In this document: positions 51,495 to 60,437 of the stretch, one piece after another
How the letters are laid out: each line of letters begins with the position of its first letter
Numbering within the stretch: the first letter of the stretch is position 1
DNA from: UBA1876 sp003446665
GTDB taxonomy: Bacteria > Synergistota > Synergistia > Synergistales > Thermovirgaceae
DNA: 64,000 bases
Direction of reading: 5' to 3'
Assembly: GCA_040616305.1 (NCBI GenBank)
Contig: CP159918.1
Coordinates: 62,001 to 126,000 of the forward strand
Notes under the pieces: model-generated
Databases searched by the model: none
The model's input: the letters and a program-made list of their open reading frames with translations, nothing else
What the model was told of the DNA's origin: nothing
Made by a program: the position numbers and the translations under genes

Positions 51495-52118
51495 ATGATT
51501 AACGTAATATGGTTGGCGTTCATTATAATTGGCATTCTTGTCGCAGGTTTAACTGGCAATATTGAAGCTGTTACGGATGCGGCTATTAGTAATGCTGATA
51601 CAGCCGTGAATCTATCGCTCGGTTTGATCGGCGTTATGACGCTATGGCTGGGGATTATGAAAATCGCCGAGGAGGCTGGTCTTGTAAGAGCTTTGAGTAG
51701 GGGGTTGAAGCCGATTTTAAAACCGCTTTTTCCTGATGTGCCGACGGACCACCCTGCTATGGGCGCCATTGTGATGAATTTGGCTGCAAATATTTTGGGA
51801 CTCGGCAATGCAGCGACACCGTTGGGTTTAAAGGCTATGAAAGAGCTTCAAGAAATTAATCCCATAAAAGACACTGCTTCTAACGCCATGGTTACGTTTT
51901 TGGCGATAAATACATCTTCAGTAACCCTGGTTGCTTCAACGGTCATCGCTTACAGGAATTCCGCGGGTTCGGCAAACCCGACTGAAATTATTGGCCCTAC
52001 GATCGTTGCCACGTTGGCTTCGACTGTGGCTGCTGTAATAGCTGTAAAAATATTACAAAAAATGCCCGCGTTTAGGATTAACGAAAACAGCGAAACGGTT
52101 CAAAAAATAACCAAGTAA
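51495..52118 (+). CDS. spmA: SpmA-like nucleoside-recognition (Gate) domain membrane protein
   Basis: 207 residues, close to the spore-maturation protein A family: MINVIWLAFIIIGILVAGLT, then VNLSLGLIGVMTLWLGIMKI, DHPAMGAIVMNLAANILGLG and NAATPLGLKAMKELQEINP. SpmA/SpmB pairs occur in non-sporulating bacteria too; the related YjiH/YjiG pair of E. coli stands beside a peptidase gene, so a transport role has been supposed. ATG at 51495 fits GGGAGG better than ATG at 51489. Co-directional with SpmB and two hydrolases. Confidence 0.88.
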   Translation: MINVIWLAFIIIGILVAGLTGNIEAVTDAAISNADTAVNLSLGLIGVMTLWLGIMKIAEEAGLVRALSRGLKPILKPLFPDVPTDHPAMGAIVMNLAANILGLGNAATPLGLKAMKELQEINPIKDTASNAMVTFLAINTSSVTLVASTVIAYRNSAGSANPTEIIGPTIVATLASTVAAVIAVKILQKMPAFRINENSETVQKITK

Positions 52119-52132
52119 GGGGGGGCAATGAA

Positions 52133-52669
52133 ATGTTCGTAATATTTATGGAAAGTTTATCTAAATGGGCAATTCCAGCGATTATTTTTATTATAACACT
52201 TTACGGCTTTCTTAAAAAAGTAAAAGTCTATGAAGCATTCACCGAAGGTGCGAAGGAAGGGTTTTATACCGCGGTGAGGATTATCCCTTATCTAGTTGCG
52301 ATGCTCTTTGCTATAGGGATATTTAGAGCATCAGGAGCAATGGATGTTTTGGTAAAAGCGCTCAATCCGGTTACGAGTCTCATCGGAATGCCGGGTGAAG
52401 TGTTGCCGATGGCACTGATGAGACCACTATCGGGGGGCGGGGCGTCAGGAATTATGAATGACTTGTTCACTCAGTATGGTCCGGATTCCATCATTGGCCG
52501 GATGGCATCTGTCATGATGGGATCGACGGAGACGACTTTCTATGTGTTGGCCGTCTACTTTGGTTCTGTTGCTATAAGGAAAACCCGACATGCATTACCA
52601 GCTGGTTTGGTTGCAGATGCAGTTGGGATAATTACGGCTGTTTTTGTAACAAATTTGATGTTCGGATGA
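52133..52669 (+). CDS. spmB: SpmB-like nucleoside-recognition (Gate) domain membrane protein
   Basis: 178 residues. Typical SpmB stretch: KVYEAFTEGAKEGFYTAVRI, FRASGAMDVLVKALNPVT, PMALMRPLSGGGASGIMNDL and GSTETTFYVLAVYFGSV. It presumably forms one membrane complex with the preceding SpmA-like protein. Fourteen bases separate the genes; AAGGGGGG precedes the start. Confidence 0.88.
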   Translation: MFVIFMESLSKWAIPAIIFIITLYGFLKKVKVYEAFTEGAKEGFYTAVRIIPYLVAMLFAIGIFRASGAMDVLVKALNPVTSLIGMPGEVLPMALMRPLSGGGASGIMNDLFTQYGPDSIIGRMASVMMGSTETTFYVLAVYFGSVAIRKTRHALPAGLVADAVGIITAVFVTNLMFG

Positions 52670-52696
52670 AGCATCTTATAGTAAAAAGGCATAATC

Positions 52697-53623
52697 ATGA
52701 TTAAACCTAAAGCTCTTAGCGAAGGCGATACGATTGGTATAGTGGCTCCTGCAAGCCCAGTGGAGGAACTAGCTTCAAATCAAGCTAAAGAAGCTGTGCG
52801 TTCGCTTGGATTCAAAGTAAAAATGGGTGAGAGTTGTTTTGCAAGGCATGGCTACCTCGCGGGGAATGATTTATTGCGGGCACGAGATCTAGAGAAAATG
52901 TTTTTAGATAGCGATGTTGACGGCATACTCTGTTTAAGGGGTGGATACGGAAGCGCTCGCCTTATCGACTATTTGAATTTTGATGCAATTGCAAAAGCTC
53001 CAAAAATCTTTGCGGGATACAGTGATATTACTGCGCTTCATATCGCACTGCAAAACCGGTGCGGATTTGTTACTTTTCACGCACCAATGGCCGCGAGCGA
53101 TTTTAAAGAAGGAATTGACAAGTGGTCGTTGAAATCTTTTAAAGAATGCTTGATGACATCTTGTAAAAAACGGTATTTGAGCAACCCTCCCGGCGAAGAG
53201 ATTTATACTTTAGTCAGGGGAAAGGCAAAAGGGCTTCTTGTAGGTGGTAATTTGGCCGTGATTTGCGCAACGCTAGGAACGTATGATGAAATTGAGACGA
53301 AGGGGCGGATCCTGTTTCTAGAGGATACTGGAGAAGAACCTTACCGCATTGATCGTATGTTGACACAACTTAAGCAGGCTGGGAAGCTGTCGGATGCAAA
53401 TGGCATTGTTCTCGGAGATTGGAATAACTGTCGGGTAGATGGAGAAAGCTTGTCCTTGGAAGAAATATTTCAAGAAATAATAGTTCCGCTGGACAAACCG
53501 ACGATCCACAATCTGAAAGCCGGGCACTGTTCTCCGAAGATCTCGTTACCGTTAGGTGTCGAGGTTACTCTTGATGCTGACAAAAGAACACTCATGCTTG
53601 AGGAAGAAGGCACAGCGGCATGA
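52697..53623 (+). CDS. LD-carboxypeptidase family S66 (LdcA/MccF-like)
   Basis: 308 residues. The nucleophile Ser is in FAGYSDITALHIAL; the catalytic Glu/His region matches GGNLAVICATLGT, FLEDTGEEPYRIDRML and LKAGHCSPKISLPLG. S66 enzymes cut the L,D bond between meso-DAP and D-Ala in murein peptides (LdcA) or detoxify microcin C (MccF). No signal peptide is seen, so it acts in the cytoplasm on imported or recycled peptides. The neighbouring DAP dehydrogenase favours the murein-peptide role. ATGA-type overlap with the next gene. Confidence 0.9.
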   Translation: MIKPKALSEGDTIGIVAPASPVEELASNQAKEAVRSLGFKVKMGESCFARHGYLAGNDLLRARDLEKMFLDSDVDGILCLRGGYGSARLIDYLNFDAIAKAPKIFAGYSDITALHIALQNRCGFVTFHAPMAASDFKEGIDKWSLKSFKECLMTSCKKRYLSNPPGEEIYTLVRGKAKGLLVGGNLAVICATLGTYDEIETKGRILFLEDTGEEPYRIDRMLTQLKQAGKLSDANGIVLGDWNNCRVDGESLSLEEIFQEIIVPLDKPTIHNLKAGHCSPKISLPLGVEVTLDADKRTLMLEEEGTAA

Positions 53624-54810
53624 TAAAGAAAACAGAAATTTTAAATAGAGCAAAGAAAGAGCACGATCTCATCGTCAAGCTGCGGCGACGCTTTCATGAA
53701 TATCCAGAACTGGGTATGGAAGAGTATGAAACAAGCGAGATTATTTCGTCTTTTCTTCGCCAGTTAGATATCGAACATAAAAAGCTGGTTGGCCAAACCG
53801 GTGTTGTTGGGCTTATCAGAGGGGAAAAACCCGGGAAAACAATTGCGTTGAGAGCTGATATGGATGCTCTTCCAATGCAGGATATGAAAAAAGTCAGTTA
53901 TCGATCGAAAAATGATGGAAAAATGCACGCGTGTGGCCACGACGCACATATGGCTATACAATTGGGTGCCGCAAAAATACTTAACGAAATGAAGGGTACG
54001 TTTAATGGTCAAGTAAAATTGATTTTCCAGCCAGCAGAGGAAACAGCAGGAGGAGCTCTCCCGATGATCCGGCAGGGTGTTATGAAAGACCCAAAGGTTG
54101 ATGCCGTTTTCGGTCTTCACGTGGCGCCCGAGTTGCCCACAGGCGTGATTGGTACGCGTTATGGGCAGATGAATGCATCATCTGATACCATAAAAATATC
54201 CGTTATCGGAGAGAGTACACACGGTGCAGCACCCCAGGAAGGGATAGATGCTATTGTCGTAGCGGCACAAATAATTTCTGCGTTACAAACCATCTCCAGC
54301 CGTCGCGTAGACCCTAGAGAAGCTGTCGTAATTAGTATTGGAACGATCCATGGGGGAACGCAAGGAAACATCGTCGCGGGTCGGGTAGATATGGTTGGGA
54401 CGGTCAGAACACTTGAACCAAGCGTAAGAGAGAAAGTGATGGAAGAAATTGCAAAGGTTGTGAAAGGTATATGCGCCGCTATGGGTGCCAGAGGAGAAAT
54501 TCGCCGTGAAAAAGGATACGATTCCCTTATAAACCATCGAAATATGGTCGATCTTGTCAATAAAACAGCGGCGGCACTATTCGGAAAAGAAGCAGTGGTG
54601 ACAATCGACCATCCCAGCTTGGGAGTCGAAGACTTTGCTTATTATTTGCATGAAGCCCCAGGAGCTTATTTCCGTTTAGGTTGCCGCAATGAAAAGAAGG
54701 GCATTATCCATGGTGGTCATCACAATTTATTTGACATTGATGAAGAATGCCTTTTGTTTGGTGTGGCACTACAAGTAGCAATTGTTTTAGAAAGCCTCGA
54801 AAGCAAGTGA
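53620..54810 (+). CDS. M20D-family amidohydrolase / N-acyl amino acid (N-acetyl-DAP-like) deacylase
   Basis: 396 residues. Metal ligands in HACGHDAHMA, QPAEETAGGAL and GLHVAPELPTG, dimerisation-domain STHGAAPQEGIDAI, and the last ligand in GGHHNLFDIDEECL. The family includes hippurate hydrolase, IAA-amino acid hydrolase and N-acetyl-diaminopimelate deacetylase. The start overlaps the LD-carboxypeptidase stop by 4 nt, so both hydrolases are probably made together. The substrate is not fixed by sequence; the cluster suggests an acylated or peptide-bound DAP compound. Confidence 0.9.
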   Translation: MIKKTEILNRAKKEHDLIVKLRRRFHEYPELGMEEYETSEIISSFLRQLDIEHKKLVGQTGVVGLIRGEKPGKTIALRADMDALPMQDMKKVSYRSKNDGKMHACGHDAHMAIQLGAAKILNEMKGTFNGQVKLIFQPAEETAGGALPMIRQGVMKDPKVDAVFGLHVAPELPTGVIGTRYGQMNASSDTIKISVIGESTHGAAPQEGIDAIVVAAQIISALQTISSRRVDPREAVVISIGTIHGGTQGNIVAGRVDMVGTVRTLEPSVREKVMEEIAKVVKGICAAMGARGEIRREKGYDSLINHRNMVDLVNKTAAALFGKEAVVTIDHPSLGVEDFAYYLHEAPGAYFRLGCRNEKKGIIHGGHHNLFDIDEECLLFGVALQVAIVLESLESK

Positions 54811-55097
54811 TTCACGTCTTCGTGTGTTGTGGATTCATTAACCCAAAAGGTACCAAAATACTGCTACTGAAAGCAGGCAGTTTCTCCCAGAGTCATGTCT
54901 TCGCCATCATCGCGGCATGATAATGTCCTGCGTGGGTGTTGCATTCAAAACAAAGGGTCTCTTTGGACCCAGGGCAGCATCGCGTTTAGCCGCCCATGGA
55001 CGAAACGGGTTCCCTGTATGGTTTGTGCTTCGTCAGGATCCACCAGGTTGCCTCCGTGTGATGACGTGATACCACCTCCAGCAGGCTCCGCCCCTCT
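54811..55097. other. Intergenic stretch without a recognisable gene
   Basis: About 290 bases between the M20 gene and the IS256 relic. No terminator with a clear stem and T run, and no gene that I can support. Base composition returns here from AT-rich to the local average, so it is a likely junction of the acquired segment. Confidence 0.4.
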
Positions 55098-55369
55098 TAC
55101 CTCGCTCTCCTGACGGGCCACCAGGATGCCGAGAACCTCCCTGTACCCTGCGTCCGAAACTCCGATGGCAAGCTGGATGACCTTCTTGACAACCTTCCGG
55201 TTTTCCCTCACCCGGATCACCAGGGCGTCAGCCTGGAGAAACGGGTAGGCCACGCCTTCCAGCGACCGTTCGTTCCACTTCGCAACTCGTCCGTGCAGAA
55301 GGCCGCACAACCGGCTGACAGTGCTCCTGGACACGTCCAGGCCGCAGAGCTCTTTTGCAAACCGCCTTA
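55098..55369 (-). pseudogene. IS256-family transposase fragment
   Basis: The translated fragment (KELCGLDVSRSTVSRLCGLL, HGRVAKWNERSLEGVAYPF, RENRKVVKKVIQLAIGVSDA, ARQESEV) parallels the middle of the intact IS256 transposase at 15998-17254. It is a diverged copy, not a recent one. The N-terminal side is cut exactly where the first type C structured repeat starts (55371); the C-terminal catalytic half is missing. Confidence 0.85.
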
Positions 55370-55370
55370 G

Positions 55371-55476
55371 CTTGCATTTTTTTCTTTGTGTTTTAGGAAC
55401 GGACAAATGTTTTTCCATCGACCCGCAGGCCGTAAAACTTTGGGAAAGAACGAAAGAGAAGTCCTGCGGGTCGACG
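55371..55476 (+). repeat. Structured repeat type C, copy 1
   Basis: It starts CTTGCATTTTTTTCTTTGTG, T-rich leader through GTTTTAGGAACGGAC, then arm TCGACCCGCAGG (55418-55429), a 33-nt loop with GGGAAAGAACGAAAGAG, and arm CCTGCGGGTCGA (55463-55474). It is the same architecture as types A, B and D, with different but complementary arms. Confidence 0.88.
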
Positions 55477-55530
55477 TCCCTGTGCGGGTCGACGAGCGGG
55501 CGCCTTTCGCCCTGCCTAATTTCCTTTTAC

Positions 55531-55635
55531 CTTGCATTTTTTCTTTGCGTTTTAGGAACGGACAAATGTTTTTCCATCGACCCGCAGGCCGTAAAACTTT
55601 GGGAAAGAACGAAAGAGAAGTCCTGCGGGTCGACG
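55531..55635 (+). repeat. Structured repeat type C, copy 2
   Basis: Nearly identical to 55371-55476: arms at 55577-55588 and 55622-55633, 33-nt loop. Between the copies is a GC hairpin (GGGCG..CGCCC, about 55498-55514), matching the position of the small hairpins between A, B and D copies. Confidence 0.88.
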
Positions 55636-55781
55636 ATAGAGGTTGACAAACCACAATCCCCGGAGGTACGCTGTTTCTGTTTCGCTCATCATTGATGACA
55701 GGCAAAAAGGCCGAGTACAACGACAGTTCCCTGGTCTAAAATAGTCCTGTACCAAAAACGCAAAAAAGGGGAGCTGGCGGC

Positions 55782-56807
55782 ATGGATTCCGACGGGATAG
55801 AGAAGTTTCTCGAAGACAATATCGTTGTGGACGCCCATTTCGACCTGGCCATGGACCTGCAGGACAAATGGGACAGGGGACGCAGAGACGTCCTGGAGAG
55901 CGACTATATCAGGCGGTTTCGCCAGGGCAGAGTGAACCTGGTCGTATCGTCCATATTTCTGCACGACTGGTACCTTCCAGAAATGGCCCTTCGAAAGGCC
56001 CTGACGCAGATCAGCATCCTCAAAAAGGAAGCGGAGAAGCTGCCCGGAGAGGTCCTTCTCGTAACGGAGCGCGGCCACCTGGACGAGATACTCGAGAAAA
56101 ACATTGTGGGGATCCTTCTTTCTTTTGAAGGGATCGACCCCATAGGAAACGACCTGGACCTGCTGCGGGTTTTCAGGGACCTCGGCGTCCGAGGGGTGGG
56201 ACTGGTCTGGAGCCGGAGAAACTACGCCGCCGATGGGTGTTTTTTCACGAAGAAAAAAGAAGGCAAAAAGGGAGGGCTCACCGACTTCGGCGTCCAGATC
56301 CTCGAAGAAGCAGAAAGACTTGGGATGTTTCTGGACGTGAGCCACCTCAACGACGAGGGCTTTTGGGATGTCATGGAGTTTTGGGGAGGGCCCCTCATCG
56401 CCTCGCACTCGAATTGTCGCGCCCTCGTGGATTCGCCGCGCAACCTCACCGATGACCAGATAAAGGCCATTGCCCGAAAAGGCGGTGTCATAGGAATGAA
56501 CGCCTATGCGACCTTCGTCGCCGGGGATTACAAAAAGCGTCGCGCAGGCGTGGAGGACCTTTTGAACCACCTGGACCACGTGGTAGACCTTGTGGGCGTG
56601 GACCACGTGGGGATAGGGTTTGATTTTTGTTCCGACTTCGAGGATTTCATGTCTTTCGGACGGGACGAGGGGGAATACGAAGTCCTGAAGGGCCACGAGG
56701 ATATGGACCTGTGGGTTAAAGGCCTCTTCAAAAGGGGGTATGATGCCAAAGAGACGGGCAAGATTCTGGGCGGGAATTTCTGGAATTTCTTCAAAAGGGT
56801 TCTTTGA
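55782..56807 (+). CDS. Membrane dipeptidase family M19 (renal dipeptidase-like)
   Basis: 341 residues. Zinc-site segments: VVDAHFDLAMDL at the start (usual D-x-H-x-D), Glu in LLSFEGIDPIGNDL, His in FLDVSHLNDEGFWD and ASHSNCRAL, then VGVDHVGIGFDF. M19 enzymes hydrolyse dipeptides, often with D-residues at the C-terminal side. No signal peptide, so cytoplasmic. It stands 54 bp before the Dpp transporter operon, consistent with cleavage of imported dipeptides. GGGGAG precedes the ATG. A TTGACA at 55643 may be its -35 box, but the -10 is poor. Confidence 0.9.
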   Translation: MDSDGIEKFLEDNIVVDAHFDLAMDLQDKWDRGRRDVLESDYIRRFRQGRVNLVVSSIFLHDWYLPEMALRKALTQISILKKEAEKLPGEVLLVTERGHLDEILEKNIVGILLSFEGIDPIGNDLDLLRVFRDLGVRGVGLVWSRRNYAADGCFFTKKKEGKKGGLTDFGVQILEEAERLGMFLDVSHLNDEGFWDVMEFWGGPLIASHSNCRALVDSPRNLTDDQIKAIARKGGVIGMNAYATFVAGDYKKRRAGVEDLLNHLDHVVDLVGVDHVGIGFDFCSDFEDFMSFGRDEGEYEVLKGHEDMDLWVKGLFKRGYDAKETGKILGGNFWNFFKRVL

Positions 56808-56861
56808 GGCAGGTCCATTGCCTATAAAGCGGGGCTTGCCGGTGCAAGAGGAGGGAGATCT

Positions 56862-58469
56862 ATGAAAACCAAAGCGAGAAGGATTTTCAGGTTTCTTTGC
56901 GTTGTTGCGGTCCTTTTGGGTGTTCTTGTAACAACAGGCGGCGCTCTTGCCGGAGAGAAGGTCCTCAAGATAGCCTACCCTTACGATCCGAAAACCGCGG
57001 ACTGCCAAAAGACAACGGATTGCTATACTCTTCCACTTAACTGTTTCGACCGTCTGCTTGAGTGCGTGACGCTGGAGTCGGGCGAATCGAAGATCGTACC
57101 AGGTCTCGCCGAAAGCTGGGAGATCTCCGAAGACGGCAAGACCTATACCTTCCACCTTCGCCAGGGCGTGTTTTTTCACAACGGTGAGGAACTGACCGCC
57201 GATGACGTGGTCTATACCTTCGACCGCATGCTCGATCCCGGGACGAAGGCGCTCAACACCGATATCCTCGATTTCGTCGAAGGCGCCCAAGAGCGGCTGG
57301 ACGGCGAAGCCGAAACGACGAAAGGCCTCGAAGCCGTGGACAAGTACACCGTCCGAATCCGGCTCCGGGAACCCTACGCGCCCTTTCTGGCCGTTCTGGC
57401 CAGCCCCCAGTCGAGCATTTTCAACCGTGAATTTACCGAAGCAGCCGGAGACAGCTTCGGCCTGACCGCCGAGACCACCTGCGGGACGGGGCCCTTTATC
57501 CTCAAGGAATATACGTTGAACGATCGGCAGGTTCTGGTGGCAAACGACAAGTATTTCAGAGGCCGCCCGCTTATCGACAGGCTCGAGATAAAGGTGGTGG
57601 AGGACGCCGAGACGATGCGCATGCTCTTCGAGGCCGGCGAGATCGACGTCTTCGACTGCGACTACGCCTTTTCGCAAGTCCCCTATTTCGAGAACCATCC
57701 AAAGTGGAAGGACCGCATGGTGAGCGGACCCAGGGTAGGCATCTACTACATCGCCCTGAACCAGAAACTCGAGCCCTGGGACGACGTCAGGGTACGAAAG
57801 GCCTTTCAGATGGCCATCGACAGGAAGACAATTCTCGACAAGATGTTTTACGGGCGGGGAATTTTGGCCGACGGGGTCATGCCAAAGGGCCTGGTGGGAT
57901 ACAATCCCGACCTAAAACCCCTGGAATACAACCCCCAAAAGGCTGCCCGGCTTCTCGCGGAGGCAGGCTACCCGGACGGAGTGGACGTAACGCTTGTACA
58001 AGTAAGCACATGGGGCCAGAAGTGGGTTACCATGAGCGAGATAATCCAGAACATGGTCAAGGAAGCAGGCTTCAGGGTTAACATCAAGCAAGTTGACGAA
58101 TCCACCTATTACGCCACGAGGAAGACCGGGGACGTGAACCCTTATATCCAGGTCTGGTCCGCTGATTTCAACGATCCGGACAACTTCTTCTATACCTTCT
58201 TCAGCCGCTCCGGAACGGTGATCAGGTCCTTTAACAACCACGACGAGGAGGTTTTCGAGGCTATAGAAGATGCCCGGAGTATCTCCGATCCCGACGAGAG
58301 GATCGCTCTGTATCGCGACCTGGAAAAGAAGATCGTCCACGAGCAGGCCGCCTGGGTGCCGCTTTTCACCCTGGATCACATTTACGTGATCAGCGAGAGG
58401 GTAAAGTCTTTCGTGGTTCCCTGGAACGGCTGGAGCGACATGTCCTACTACCAGATGGACGTGAAATAA
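56862..58469 (+). CDS. dppA: Oligo/dipeptide ABC transporter substrate-binding protein (SBP family 5)
   Basis: 535 residues. Signal peptide of about 30 residues (KARRIFRFLCVVAVLLGVLV, then ...GALAG before EKVLK) without a lipobox Cys. Family-5 signatures: LAESWEISEDGKTYTFHLRQ, GVFFHNGEELTADDVVYTFD and GYPDGVDVTLVQ. It captures peptides outside the membrane for DppBCDF. Annotated by family and operon; the bound peptide type is unknown. Confidence 0.9.
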   Translation: MKTKARRIFRFLCVVAVLLGVLVTTGGALAGEKVLKIAYPYDPKTADCQKTTDCYTLPLNCFDRLLECVTLESGESKIVPGLAESWEISEDGKTYTFHLRQGVFFHNGEELTADDVVYTFDRMLDPGTKALNTDILDFVEGAQERLDGEAETTKGLEAVDKYTVRIRLREPYAPFLAVLASPQSSIFNREFTEAAGDSFGLTAETTCGTGPFILKEYTLNDRQVLVANDKYFRGRPLIDRLEIKVVEDAETMRMLFEAGEIDVFDCDYAFSQVPYFENHPKWKDRMVSGPRVGIYYIALNQKLEPWDDVRVRKAFQMAIDRKTILDKMFYGRGILADGVMPKGLVGYNPDLKPLEYNPQKAARLLAEAGYPDGVDVTLVQVSTWGQKWVTMSEIIQNMVKEAGFRVNIKQVDESTYYATRKTGDVNPYIQVWSADFNDPDNFFYTFFSRSGTVIRSFNNHDEEVFEAIEDARSISDPDERIALYRDLEKKIVHEQAAWVPLFTLDHIYVISERVKSFVVPWNGWSDMSYYQMDVK

Positions 58470-58560
58470 GGTTTCCTGGAAAATTCACGTGGCGGGGCCC
58501 TTGTTTCCATGAAGGCCCCGCCTTTAAAAAACCGGGCCGGTCAAGGGAGAGACAGGAGCG

Positions 58561-59487
58561 ATGAGAAAATATATCGTAAAAAGAATCCTGATTTCCATTC
58601 CCGTTCTCCTGGGTATCACTTTCGTGGTCTTTTTCCTGCTCAACGTGGTGCCCGGAGACCCCGTGGCGATCCTCATGAAGGAAAAGGCCAGCGCCGAGGT
58701 TATCGCCAGGGTCAGGGCACAGATGCACCTTGACGACCCGTGGATAATCAGGTACCTGCGTTTCCTCTGGGGCGTCCTGCACGGCGATTTCGGCATTTCC
58801 TACAAGCTCCAGCGCCCGGTGACGGACCTTATCCTGCAGGCCTTTCCGAAGACGTTGGTACTTGCCCTTTCTGCGGCGGTTTTTTCATGGATCGTGGGCA
58901 TTCCGGCGGGGATACTTTCGGCGGTCAGGCAGTACTCCCTGCCCGACTATTTTTTCATGGGTTTTTCCCTGACGGGGGTTTCGATGCCTATTTTCTGGTC
59001 GGCCCTTCTGTTTCAATATATTTTTGCTCTCAAGCTCGGCTGGCTGCCGGTGGCGGGTTTTTACGGCTGGGAATACGTTATCCTTCCAGCCGTGGTCCTG
59101 GGCTGGAGTTCAGCCGGGCTCATCGCAAGGCTTACACGATCCAGCCTGCTGGATGTGATGAAAAAAGACTATATCAGGACGGCCAGGGCCAAGGGCGTGA
59201 GGGAGCTTCCCGTTATCACGGGCCATGCCCTGAAAAACGCCCTGCTCCCCGTGGTGACCGTCATGGCCATACAGGTGGCGAGCCTTCTTTCGGGTGCTGT
59301 GATTACAGAGAGCGTCTTCGGCATTCCAGGTCTGGGACGCGTCGCGGTCGACGCCATAAAAAACAGGGACATGCCCCTGCTCCAGGGAGCTGTTCTTTTC
59401 GCCACGGTGCTGGTGATTCTCGGCAACCTTGTGGCCGATATTCTCTATTCTTTCCTGGATCCGCGAATCCGGTTCGAGAAAAAGTAG
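58561..59487 (+). CDS. dppB: Dipeptide ABC transporter permease DppB
   Basis: 308 residues, six membrane helices. MRKYIVKRILISIPVLLGIT at the start, NVVPGDPVAI, and the EAA-like ATPase-contact loop RTARAKGVRELPVITGHALK. Pairs with DppC to form the channel. About 90 bp after dppA, with no terminator between. Confidence 0.93.
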   Translation: MRKYIVKRILISIPVLLGITFVVFFLLNVVPGDPVAILMKEKASAEVIARVRAQMHLDDPWIIRYLRFLWGVLHGDFGISYKLQRPVTDLILQAFPKTLVLALSAAVFSWIVGIPAGILSAVRQYSLPDYFFMGFSLTGVSMPIFWSALLFQYIFALKLGWLPVAGFYGWEYVILPAVVLGWSSAGLIARLTRSSLLDVMKKDYIRTARAKGVRELPVITGHALKNALLPVVTVMAIQVASLLSGAVITESVFGIPGLGRVAVDAIKNRDMPLLQGAVLFATVLVILGNLVADILYSFLDPRIRFEKK

Positions 59488-59494
59488 GGTGACG

Positions 59495-60427
59495 ATGTGG
59501 TATAAGAAGATATTTTCACGCAAGAAAGCCTCGGAAGCAGCCGAAACCGCCGCTTCGGTCGCGGGAACCTCGCAAGAGACAGGCGGCGAATCCCTTCTCG
59601 GGGATGTCCTTTACTCCTTCCGGCAGAACAAGACGGCTTCGATCGGTCTCTGTGTGGTGGTCTTGCTGGTATTTCTGGCGGTCTTCGCTCCACTGGTATG
59701 TCCCTACGACCCGTACGAAATGGACCTGGACCGGCAGTTTTTGCGTCCCTCGACGGAACACTGGTTCGGGACGGACCGCTTCGGCCGGGATCTTTTCACC
59801 CGGGTGGTGTACGGCACGCGGATCTCCCTTCTTGTTGGCCTCGTACCGAGCTTCATCGCCGTTTCCCTGGGAGGCCTTCTGGGAGTTCTCAGCGGGTACG
59901 TCGGGGGACGTACTGATTTCTGGATCATGCGACTGGCCGACGTGGTCATGGCATTTCCATCGCTGCTTTTGGCCCTGGTGGTCATGTACACTCTCGGGGC
60001 GACACTTTTTAACATCTTCATCGCCTTGAGCCTCGTGGGTTGGGCGGGGGCCGCAAGGGTCGTCAGGTCCCAGGTCCTGTCCCTGAAGGAAATGGAGTTC
60101 GTGGAGGCGGCCAGGGCCATCGGAGTGCGCGACGTGGTGATCATGGCGCGGCACATTCTGCCGAATTGCCTTCCTGCTCTGATCGTCCTTTTTACCCTTC
60201 GCATCCCCGAGGCCATAATGTTCGAAGCCAGTCTCAGCTTTTTAGGTGTGGGCGCCCAGCCTCCCACGCCGAGCTGGGGTCTTTTGGTCTCCAGGGGGAA
60301 GGAGTTCCTCTTTTCGGCGCCCTGGGTGGCAATCCTGCCTGGCGTGGCGATCTTTGTGACCGTTTTGGCCTTCAACTTCATGGGCGACGGCTTCCGCGAC
60401 GCCATCGACCCCTACATGAAAGATTGA
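59495..60427 (+). CDS. dppC: Dipeptide ABC transporter permease DppC
   Basis: 310 residues. An N-terminal cytoplasmic segment (KKASEAAETAASVAGTSQET) precedes the helices; then HWFGTDRFGRDLFTRVVYGT and the contact loop VEAARAIGVRDVVIMARHIL. ATG at 59495 lies seven bases after dppB's stop, behind AGGGTGA. Confidence 0.93.
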   Translation: MWYKKIFSRKKASEAAETAASVAGTSQETGGESLLGDVLYSFRQNKTASIGLCVVVLLVFLAVFAPLVCPYDPYEMDLDRQFLRPSTEHWFGTDRFGRDLFTRVVYGTRISLLVGLVPSFIAVSLGGLLGVLSGYVGGRTDFWIMRLADVVMAFPSLLLALVVMYTLGATLFNIFIALSLVGWAGAARVVRSQVLSLKEMEFVEAARAIGVRDVVIMARHILPNCLPALIVLFTLRIPEAIMFEASLSFLGVGAQPPTPSWGLLVSRGKEFLFSAPWVAILPGVAIFVTVLAFNFMGDGFRDAIDPYMKD

Positions 60428-60437
60428 GGATCCGGCC

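Noticed and set aside
51440..51498. A 19-codon upstream open frame ending in the spmA start (GTGTTTTTAAGC...)
   Set aside because: Its GTG is fused to the GGAGG, leaving no spacer for initiation, so I do not call it a leader peptide.
51495..52669. Sporulation genes as evidence for an endospore former
   Set aside because: SpmA/SpmB-like pairs are widespread in non-sporulating bacteria, and no other sporulation gene is present.
55371..55720. Small protein genes in the type C repeats (for example reading KNEREVLRVDVPVRVDERAPF)
   Set aside because: The frames exist only because the repeat is open; there is no start signal and the stem-loop symmetry explains the sequence.
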